Shown one piece after another: positions 1 to 4,240 of a DNA stretch of 7,614 bases. Position 1 is the first letter of the stretch; each line of letters opens with the position of its first letter. A model generated the notes under the pieces. The model made no database searches and had not been told where the DNA came from. It saw nothing but the letters and a program-made list of their open reading frames with translations. Origin of the DNA: Candidatus Omnitrophota bacterium. GTDB lineage: Bacteria; Omnitrophota; Gorgyraeia; B26-G9. The stretch lies in the NCBI GenBank assembly GCA_030630245.1, contig DAOVNL010000034.1, positions 1 through 7,614 of the forward strand, in the 5' to 3' direction. The translations under genes and the position numbers were made by a program.

Positions 1-2
1 AA

Positions 3-110
3 CGTGACACCGGCTTCTTAAGCCGGCTGCGGTATCCCGGGCCAAGAGGTATTGTGTTACTGATCGTAATGCTTATTGTTATAAGCTTTATTATGCTTAT
101 CCTAAAATGA
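3..110 (+). CDS. 3' end of an unidentified gene with a C-terminal membrane segment (partial)
   Basis: One frame is open from the left edge to a TGA at 108-110 and encodes 35 residues. It begins with a polar, Arg-containing stretch (RDTGFLSRLRYPGPRG) and ends with about 17 hydrophobic residues (IVLLIVMLIVISFIMLI) followed by LK-stop. This looks like the tail of a protein anchored by one C-terminal transmembrane helix. The other two + frames stop within the first 21 bases. The visible part is too short to name a family. A perfect 7-bp hairpin (10-16 with 20-26, loop of 3) and a 6-bp hairpin (71-76 with 81-86) lie inside the frame, but neither is followed by a T run, so no terminator is called. 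The metF promoter starts just downstream, so the two genes are probably separate units. Confidence 0.42.
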   Translation, partial: RDTGFLSRLRYPGPRGIVLLIVMLIVISFIMLILK

Positions 111-125
111 TTGTCAAAAGTTATT

Positions 126-153
126 TTGAAGTGCACTGATTATTTGCTATAAT
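126..153 (+). promoter_or_regulatory. Sigma70-type extended -10 promoter for metF
   Basis: A perfect TATAAT (148-153) is preceded by TGC (145-147), giving an extended -10 element. A weak -35, TTGAAG (126-131), sits 16 bases upstream. Transcription would start near 160, leaving a leader of about 30 nt before metF. No riboswitch or operator is evident in so short a leader. Confidence 0.7.
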
Positions 154-191
154 ACTGAAAACAAACAAAAACTATAAAAGAGATAAATATC

Positions 192-1052
192 ATGAAAATA
201 AGCCGGATACTTAAAAACAACGATCAGGGTGTTTCTTTTGAATTCTTTCCCGCGCGCACTGAAAAGGGCAGAAAATCATTGGCGGACATGATCGGAATTT
301 TAAAGCAGTACAAACCCCTATATGTATCTATGACTTATGGGGCAGGCGGGGGCGGCCGGGACCGTACTAAAGATGCTGTTTCGCTGCTTTTAGAAAGCAA
401 AGAGCTTGAGGTAATGCCGCATTTAACTTGTTTGGGGGCAGAATGCGGTGAGATAAAAGATCTGCTTGATGAATACAAGGCTAAAGGCATAGAAAACATT
501 ATGGCATTAAGGGGGGATCCCCCGGAGGGAGTTAATGATTTTGATTTTACCCGGAAGGATTTTTCTTATGCGATTGATCTGGTGAAGACTTTAAAAGACT
601 ACAGCCGCTTTTGCATTGGTGTTGCCGTATATCCGGAAGGACATATCGAGACGGCATCAATAGAAGAAGACCTGGAGTATACAAAACAGAAAATTGATGC
701 CGGCGCTGATTTCGCGGTTACGCAGATGTTTTTTGATAATAAATATTATTACTCTTTGATAGACCGCATGCATAAAAAGGGAATAGATATCCCGGTTTTG
801 CCGGGTATTTTACCGCTTACTGATGTAGAGAAAGTAAAACAGTTCGCTTCGATTTGCCGGGCGGTTATTCCAAAACATATTGAAGAAAAAATGCGGTGCG
901 CAATAGGTCATCCGGAAGAGATGGAAAAGATCGGAATAGATTTCACGATAGAACAATGCCGCCAGCTTATAAAGAACGGAATTAAGCGGCTGCATTTTTT
1001 TACTTTAAATAAGCCGCAGGTTATTACCAGGATACTTGAAGCGATCAAATGA
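192..1052 (+). CDS. metF: Methylenetetrahydrofolate reductase (MetF)
   Basis: This is a 286-residue FAD-dependent TIM-barrel enzyme that reduces 5,10-methylene-tetrahydrofolate to 5-methyl-tetrahydrofolate in the cytoplasm, feeding methionine synthesis or the methyl branch of the Wood-Ljungdahl pathway. Visible MetF motifs in order: SFEFFPARTEKG at 15-26, where E17 matches E. coli Glu28, the catalytic acid; VSMTYGAGG at 45-53; PHLTC at 76-80; ALRGDPPEG at 105-113, where D109 matches Asp120 near the flavin; YPEGH at 147-151; DAGADFAVTQMFFD at 169-182, with the folate-contacting Gln at 178; PGILPL at 204-209; and HFFTLN at 268-273. Length is normal for the bacterial single-domain form (E. coli has 296). 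AAGAGA about 9 bases upstream of the ATG acts as the ribosome binding site. No folate or methionine gene is adjacent, and a metV-like partner is not seen, so the window does not say which pathway it serves. No key residue is missing. Confidence 0.97.
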   Translation: MKISRILKNNDQGVSFEFFPARTEKGRKSLADMIGILKQYKPLYVSMTYGAGGGGRDRTKDAVSLLLESKELEVMPHLTCLGAECGEIKDLLDEYKAKGIENIMALRGDPPEGVNDFDFTRKDFSYAIDLVKTLKDYSRFCIGVAVYPEGHIETASIEEDLEYTKQKIDAGADFAVTQMFFDNKYYYSLIDRMHKKGIDIPVLPGILPLTDVEKVKQFASICRAVIPKHIEEKMRCAIGHPEEMEKIGIDFTIEQCRQLIKNGIKRLHFFTLNKPQVITRILEAIK

Positions 1053-1059
1053 ACAGCCG

Positions 1060-1109
1060 GATAAATTGATCTGGAATATATGACAGATGAAATGATTTAA
1101 CAATTTATC
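1060..1109 (+). repeat. Nested inverted repeat downstream of metF
   Basis: GATAAATTG (1060-1068) pairs perfectly with CAATTTATC (1101-1109). Directly inside it ATCTG (1069-1073) pairs with CAGAT (1084-1088), leaving a 12-base unpaired strand at 1089-1100. It begins 7 bases after the metF stop and could shape or protect the metF mRNA 3' end. It is A/T-rich and not followed by a clean T run, so it is not called an intrinsic terminator. Confidence 0.5.
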
Positions 1110-1128
1110 TTGATTTGTGTTGTGTGGC

Positions 1129-1157
1129 TTGACAGCTTGTAAAATTTCCTTGAAAAT
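1129..1157 (+). promoter_or_regulatory. Candidate sigma70 promoter for the structured leader and SNase-like gene
   Basis: A perfect -35 TTGACA (1129-1134) is followed by 17 bases and GAAAAT (1152-1157), which matches TATAAT at four of six positions. Transcription would begin near 1164 and run through about 300 nt of hairpin-rich sequence to the ATG at 1471. The -10 is imperfect, so confidence is moderate. A diverged copy of this block occurs at 2858-2894. Confidence 0.45.
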
Positions 1158-1203
1158 AGTTTTTGTTTGTGTTAATCTATTTGCATATTAAATACTTTTA
1201 ACC

Positions 1204-1452
1204 TGAATATTTCATGGTTTATTTGAAATATTCACCCACTTGTCCCCGTGTTTAGATTTGGTTTTTAAATCTGTGGGGAAAAGGGTCGATAGATTAAATT
1301 GTTGTGTAATTTAATCTGGATAGTGGGGGATGCCCCGTGAAATCTACACCCTGAAATTCTTTTGGAATTTCAGGTACTTAGTCCTGGGAATGCTCCAAAT
1401 TCCAGAGGGTCCGCATTGTAACTTATTCTTGACGAAGCATGAAATATGCGGG
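1204..1452 (+). other. Hairpin-dense non-coding leader: candidate structured RNA or palindromic element
   Basis: This stretch has no convincing gene but holds consecutive inverted repeats. A: 1204-1214 with 1224-1234, 11 bp, loop 9. B: CCCC 1244-1247 with GGGG 1275-1278, enclosing AGATTT 1254-1259 with AAATCT 1267-1272, plus imperfect outer pairing. C: 1291-1300 with 1308-1317, 10 bp perfect, loop 7. D: GGGG 1326-1329 with CCCC 1333-1336. E: 1350-1359 with 1365-1374, 10 bp perfect, loop 5. F: 1384-1391 with 1399-1405, one bulged G. G: GCAT 1437-1440 with ATGC 1446-1449. Alternative pairings also exist: 1363-1370 with 1397-1404 (8 bp) and 1411-1416 with 1446-1451 (6 bp). An ATG at 1330 opens a frame into the downstream gene, but those 47 codons run through hairpins D to G, lack a good ribosome binding site and precede a clear signal peptide. 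I treat them as untranslated leader. No known RNA family was recognised. Confidence 0.5.
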
Positions 1453-1470
1453 TTAAAGATAAGAGCTTGC

Positions 1471-2073
1471 ATGAAAAGAGCCTTTAAATCCATAATCCTG
1501 ATAACCTGTTTTTTCTTGTGCACCAGTCAAAGCCTGATCAATATCTCTTTTGCGGCAAACGCAAAAGAAAAGCAAGGCAGATTAAAGGCCAGGTTGCGCT
1601 ATGATGCAGACCTTAAATATTTTGATATGGGGGTAAAAGAAGTTTTAAGCGGAGATATGATCCGCCTGGAAAATGATGAAACTTTGCGGCTTATCGGAGT
1701 AAATACCCCTGAGGTAATTGAAGGGAATAAATTGCAGTTTGATTCAAAGATTTCCAATATTCCTGTTGAAGTTTTAAAGGTCATGGGAAATGAAGCAAAG
1801 TGTTTTATTGAAAAGCTTATTGATGGAAAAAGGGTCAGGGTTGAATTTGACAAAAAAAGGAAAGGTAATTACGGTGAATTATTGGGATATGTTTTTATTA
1901 TTTCAGATAAACATAATAAAAAAGAAGTATTTCTTAACGCTGAAGTCATAAAAAGTGGATATACCTATAAAATCGATACTACTCCAAACAGCAGATATAT
2001 GAGTTTATTCGAAAAGCTCCATGGATATGCAAAAGATCAAAGCTCTCAATTATGGCAGCAGTGGCAAAGGTAG
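1471..2073 (+). CDS. Secreted staphylococcal-nuclease-fold protein with substituted active site
   Basis: The frame is open from 1330, but I choose ATG 1471 (200 residues) because it starts a textbook signal peptide: MKR, a hydrophobic core from about 8 to 25, then SFA-A with cleavage near 28/29. The first 47 codons of the longer frame overlap hairpins. The ribosome binding site is weak (AAGAG 1460-1464). The mature protein is one SNase (thermonuclease) OB-fold domain, about 53-195: V..VLSGDMIRL (D62 = nuclease Asp21), LRLIGVNTPE at 72-81 (R73 = Arg35, T79 = Thr41, E81 = Glu43), VRVEFD at 122-127, YGELLGYVF at 134-142 and LNAEVIKSGY at 155-164, ending in a Trp-containing helix. Two positions differ from active nucleases: Asp40, a calcium ligand, is Asn78, and catalytic Arg87 is Glu136. 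The family normally cuts DNA or RNA outside the cytoplasm. With these changes it may be inactive, altered in metal use, or a binding module. The family call is firm; activity is uncertain. Confidence 0.85.
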   Translation: MKRAFKSIILITCFFLCTSQSLINISFAANAKEKQGRLKARLRYDADLKYFDMGVKEVLSGDMIRLENDETLRLIGVNTPEVIEGNKLQFDSKISNIPVEVLKVMGNEAKCFIEKLIDGKRVRVEFDKKRKGNYGELLGYVFIISDKHNKKEVFLNAEVIKSGYTYKIDTTPNSRYMSLFEKLHGYAKDQSSQLWQQWQR

Positions 2074-2114
2074 GGCGGACGCAGGATGCTTATAAACAAT
2101 AAACGATATTATGG

Positions 2115-2143
2115 TTGAAAAAAAGCGCTGAAAATGGTATTTT
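2115..2143 (+). promoter_or_regulatory. Candidate sigma70 promoter for the zinc-ribbon gene
   Basis: TTGAAA (2115-2120), a 17-base spacer, then TATTTT (2138-2143). Both boxes are near-consensus and the spacing is ideal. Transcription would start near 2150, just before the GTTAC inverted repeats, which would then lie in the 5' leader. Confidence 0.45.
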
Positions 2144-2153
2144 ATTAAAAGAA

Positions 2154-2246
2154 AGTTACTAGAGGTTAATAGTGGTTACAATGATCAGAATTTTTATACA
2201 GGTTTTAAGGGGAAATAGTATTAACTGTTTGTAACCATTGGTAACT
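2154..2246 (+). repeat. Nested GTTAC/GTAAC inverted repeats ahead of the zinc-ribbon gene
   Basis: AGTTAC (2154-2159) pairs with GTAACT (2241-2246), and 2171-2181 pairs with 2229-2239 over 11 bp including one G-T. Between them GTTAATA (2165-2171) pairs with TATTAAC (2219-2225), which overlaps the 11-bp arm and would compete with it. The core GTTAC occurs twice in each orientation. The arrangement suits either an mRNA leader switch or two-part binding sites for a dimeric regulator. It ends 36 bases before the ATG at 2283. Confidence 0.5.
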
Positions 2247-2282
2247 GTATATTAATAGTATAGAAAGAAAGGGGTATTTAAT

Positions 2283-2783
2283 ATGAAATGTCCAGTTTGT
2301 CAGAAAGAAATGGTTGCAGAGAATTTCGGCGGCGTGAACATAGATGTTTGTAAAGCCGGCTGCAAGGGGCTGTGGTTTGACTGGATGGAATTAGCTAAGC
2401 TTGATGAGAAAAACGAAGGCCTGGGTGCTGCGCTTCAAGAGGCATTGAGCTATGAACGTGCAAATGACGAAAACAGAAGCCAGGTTAAATGCCCAAAATG
2501 CAGCCTTCCTATGCATGTACACAAATACGAATCTGCTAAAGAAGTAAATATTGATGAGTGCTATCAGTACGGAGGGTTTTTCCTTGATTCAGGAGAGCTT
2601 AAAATAATAAGAGAAAATTTCATGGACGAAGCAGAAAGAGATGCTTATACGCAAAAACTGCTGGATAGTTCTGCTGAATTTAAAAACGAGCAGGTGAATT
2701 TGGAAAAAGAAAAGTCCAGAACAGAAGCTGTACGTAATTTTACTAAATTTTTGCGGGTGAGCTATTATATTACCGGCAAATAA
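2283..2783 (+). CDS. Double zf-TFIIB-type zinc-ribbon protein
   Basis: A 166-residue soluble protein of unknown function, built from two copies of the bacterial zf-TFIIB ribbon (CPxC, about 17-20 residues, IDxC, then a G..WFD..EL tail). Ribbon 1: C3, C6, C23 and C27, followed by GLWFDWMEL at 29-37. Its second pair is spaced CxxxC instead of the usual CxxC. Ribbon 2: C70, C73, C93, then Tyr96 where the fourth Cys is expected, followed by GGFFLDSGEL at 97-106. Ribbon 2 may therefore bind zinc poorly. Residues 107-150 are highly charged and probably helical. The start is supported by AAAGGGG about 9 bases upstream (2269-2275). There is no signal peptide or membrane segment. Some family members are thought to act in nucleic-acid or protein binding, but nothing nearby assigns a partner. 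It appears to be a single-gene unit. Confidence 0.85.
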   Translation: MKCPVCQKEMVAENFGGVNIDVCKAGCKGLWFDWMELAKLDEKNEGLGAALQEALSYERANDENRSQVKCPKCSLPMHVHKYESAKEVNIDECYQYGGFFLDSGELKIIRENFMDEAERDAYTQKLLDSSAEFKNEQVNLEKEKSRTEAVRNFTKFLRVSYYITGK

Positions 2784-2947
2784 TCTGATAGTGTCTTTCT
2801 CGTTTATCAGTGGAAATTTAGAGATTAAGACTTTTTAAAAGAAATCCTGGTTTGGTATTGTCAAGCTGTTGAAAAATTACTTGAAATCCATAGTGTAACA
2901 TATTAATAATAAACAGGTTATAAAATACTTTTTGTTTTTTGTCCTCC
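2784..2947 (+). other. A/T-rich intergenic stretch without a gene
   Basis: No reading frame of note on either strand. CTGATA (2785-2790) pairs with TATCAG (2805-2810) just after the zinc-ribbon stop, with a 14-base loop and no T run, so it is at best a weak mRNA-end stem. A block at 2858-2894 resembles the promoter-like block at 1129-1160. Nothing else was recognised. Confidence 0.4.
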
Positions 2948-2976
2948 TTGACAGATATCTCTTCTTATGATATACT
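2948..2976 (+). promoter_or_regulatory. Near-consensus sigma70 promoter in the 500-base gap
   Basis: A perfect -35 TTGACA (2948-2953), exactly 17 bases, then TATACT (2971-2976), five of six for the -10. This is the best-matching -35/-10 pair seen in the window. The expected start is about 2983. It lies 300 bases upstream of the nearest clear start codon, which suggests it serves an RNA or a long leader. Confidence 0.75.
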
Positions 2977-2982
2977 TACATT

Positions 2983-3179
2983 AACTTAGATTAAAGAAAA
3001 AGGGGTTGGATTCTTAAAGGATCAGGCTTTTTTTATTTAACTCTTTTAGTTGTTTAGAGTTATATTAATTTTTAGTGTCGGGACAAAAATTCATCAATAA
3101 ATTAGGCAAAAGTTTAGGTATGAGATACTTTTGCATGTTTTTAACAGGTTTTTGTTTGCTAATAAGCCTGTCTTTTTTT
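2983..3179 (+). ncRNA. Candidate structured small RNA of about 195 nt
   Basis: Bounded by the strong promoter at 2948-2976 and the terminator-like element at 3144-3179, with no good reading frame in its first 135 bases. Predicted stems in order: AAAAAG 2998-3003 with CTTTTT in the T run after 3027 (loose interior); TAACTCT 3038-3044 with AGAGTTA 3056-3062; AATTTTT 3067-3073 with AAAAATT 3085-3091; GCAAAAGT 3106-3113 with ACTTTTGC 3127-3134, with GTAT/ATAC possible inside; and the terminal stem. The stems are perfect but A/T-rich, so chance is a real alternative. It is not a tRNA. It is near 6S RNA in length, but I see no long rod-like pairing of its ends. It could instead be the 5' leader of the nif3-dnaG-rpoD operon ending at an attenuator. 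Confidence 0.4.
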
Positions 3180-3242
3180 ATATTATGGGGGATGAATAAA
3201 AGCGGATTTCCTGTTGTATTGATAAATAAGATATGTTTATAA
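3120..3242 (+). CDS. Possible 40-residue membrane miniprotein (doubtful)
   Basis: ATG at 3120 opens a 40-codon frame ending at TAA 3240-3242. The first 24 residues are strongly hydrophobic (for example FLTGFCLLISLSFFILW), which would make one transmembrane helix with a short tail. Against it: the start lies inside a perfect hairpin (3106-3134), the only Shine-Dalgarno-like bases (AGG) are too close to the ATG, and the frame runs through the terminator-like stem and its T run, which alone yields Phe/Leu-rich sequence. It and the terminator reading are largely exclusive. Confidence 0.2.
   Translation: MRYFCMFLTGFCLLISLSFFILWGMNKSGFPVVLINKICL
3144..3179 (+). terminator. Intrinsic terminator or attenuator-like hairpin
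   Basis: ACAGGTTT (3144-3151) pairs with AAGCCTGT (3164-3171), 8 bp with one G-U and a 12-base loop. It is followed after one C by seven consecutive T (3173-3179). The stem is only moderately G/C-rich, so readthrough into nif3 is plausible. Confidence 0.55.
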
Positions 3243-3243
3243 A
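3214..3243 (+). promoter_or_regulatory. Weak candidate promoter for the nif3-dnaG-rpoD operon
   Basis: TTGTAT (3214-3219), an 18-base spacer and TATAAA (3238-3243). The -10 is good and the -35 poor. It lies after the terminator-like hairpin and would give a leader of about 35 nt. The palindrome ACCCGGGT (3243-3250) sits at the predicted start and could be an operator, but 8 bp is weak evidence. Confidence 0.3.
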
Positions 3244-3283
3244 CCCGGGTATTTAAACTAACTTTTAACTGCAGGGAGAGAAA

Positions 3284-4240
3284 GTGAAACTGAAAAAACT
3301 TTATGAGCTGGTAATCGAAAAAGGAATAGAGCAGGATCCTCGTGGCAAAGCGTGTGTGAAAAAGGAATTGCAGAAAATTAAAAAGCAGTATGACACATTT
3401 TCAAAGGCGGAAAAAGAGGAGTTTGATATTGAGAGGATGACTAATCCTTACAGCGATACGAGAATACTCCAGGGTACAGGCAACGAGGAGATCAAAAAGG
3501 TGCTCTTGGGAATTGATATCGATGTCAGTGAAGTGCTTTTAGCGGACAAGCTTAACGAAAAAGGGGAAAAAATTGATTTGATCATCTCTCATCATCCTGA
3601 GGGAAAAGCTCTTGCCGCGCTTTATCAGGTTATGTATATGCAAACAGATATTGCGCATTTAAAAGGTGTGCCGATCACAATAGCAGAGAACCTGATGCAA
3701 AAGCGCATTACTGAGATTGAACGCAGGCTGCTTTCGGCAAATCACACTAAAACATCTGATGCGGCAAAATTATTAAATATTCCGCTTATGTGTATCCATA
3801 CTCCGGCAGATAACCATGTTGCAACTTATTTACAAAATCTTATAGACAAGAAAAAACCGGATACCATCGGCGTTGTGCTTGAGATTCTAAAAGAAATCCC
3901 TGAATACAAAATTGCGATAAAAAACAATGCCGGGCCGAAAATAATCAACGGGAATAATAACTCACGCTGCGGAAAAGTGTTTATCGATATGACCGGAGGC
4001 ACCGAAGGTTCAAAGGATATTTTTAAAAATTTAGCTCAGGCCGGGATAGGAACCATAGTGTGTATGCATTTAAGCGAAGAGCATCTTAAGAAGGTAAAGG
4101 AAGAAAACATTAATGCTGTTATCGCAGGGCACATATCCTCAGATACTTTAGGGCTGAATTTATTGTTGGATTCACTTGAAAAAAAACAAAAACTTGATGT
4201 TGTTGAATGTTCAGGGTTTACACGTGTTAGAAGGAAATGA
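3284..4240 (+). CDS. NIF3-like metal-binding protein (DUF34 / GTP cyclohydrolase I type 2-like family)
   Basis: 318 residues, starting at a GTG that follows a good ribosome binding site (AGGGAGAG, 3273-3280). NIF3-family metal ligands are visible: HHPEG at 103-107 in IDLIISHHPEG, CIHTPADN at 170-177 (His172, Asp176), CMHLSEEH at 260-267 (His262 with acidic residues after it) and AGHISSD at 281-287 (His283). This fits the two-metal centre of the family. About 65 N-terminal residues before GIDID (76-80) form a charged, probably helical extension not needed for the fold. The biochemical role of NIF3 proteins is unsettled; the database label 'GTP cyclohydrolase I type 2' is not a safe function for this one. 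It overlaps dnaG by 4 bases (ATGA), so the two are co-translated. A nif3 homologue (yqfO) also lies near dnaG-sigA in Bacillus, so the link to the sigma/primase locus is a recurring one. Confidence 0.85.
   Translation: MKLKKLYELVIEKGIEQDPRGKACVKKELQKIKKQYDTFSKAEKEEFDIERMTNPYSDTRILQGTGNEEIKKVLLGIDIDVSEVLLADKLNEKGEKIDLIISHHPEGKALAALYQVMYMQTDIAHLKGVPITIAENLMQKRITEIERRLLSANHTKTSDAAKLLNIPLMCIHTPADNHVATYLQNLIDKKKPDTIGVVLEILKEIPEYKIAIKNNAGPKIINGNNNSRCGKVFIDMTGGTEGSKDIFKNLAQAGIGTIVCMHLSEEHLKKVKEENINAVIAGHISSDTLGLNLLLDSLEKKQKLDVVECSGFTRVRRK

Noticed and set aside
10..26. Terminator from the perfect 7-bp G/C-rich hairpin at the left edge
   Set aside because: No T run follows, and an open frame continues through it to 110.
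1204..1452. CRISPR array or insertion-sequence end
   Set aside because: The hairpins differ in sequence, there are no evenly spaced direct repeats, and no cas or transposase gene is present.
1330..1470. Longer start (ATG 1330) for the SNase-like gene, adding 47 residues
   Set aside because: The added stretch runs through hairpins D-G, has no good ribosome binding site, and would bury a clear signal peptide that starts at 1471.
1599..1853. 84-codon minus-strand frame opposite the SNase-like gene
   Set aside because: Shadow of a gene whose family motifs are evident on the + strand.
2785..2810. Intrinsic terminator after the zinc-ribbon gene
   Set aside because: Only a 6-bp A/T-rich stem with a long loop and no T run after it.
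2983..3179. 6S RNA identity for the structured transcript
   Set aside because: Length is similar, but the visible stems are separate local hairpins and the two ends do not form the long rod with a central bubble expected of 6S RNA.
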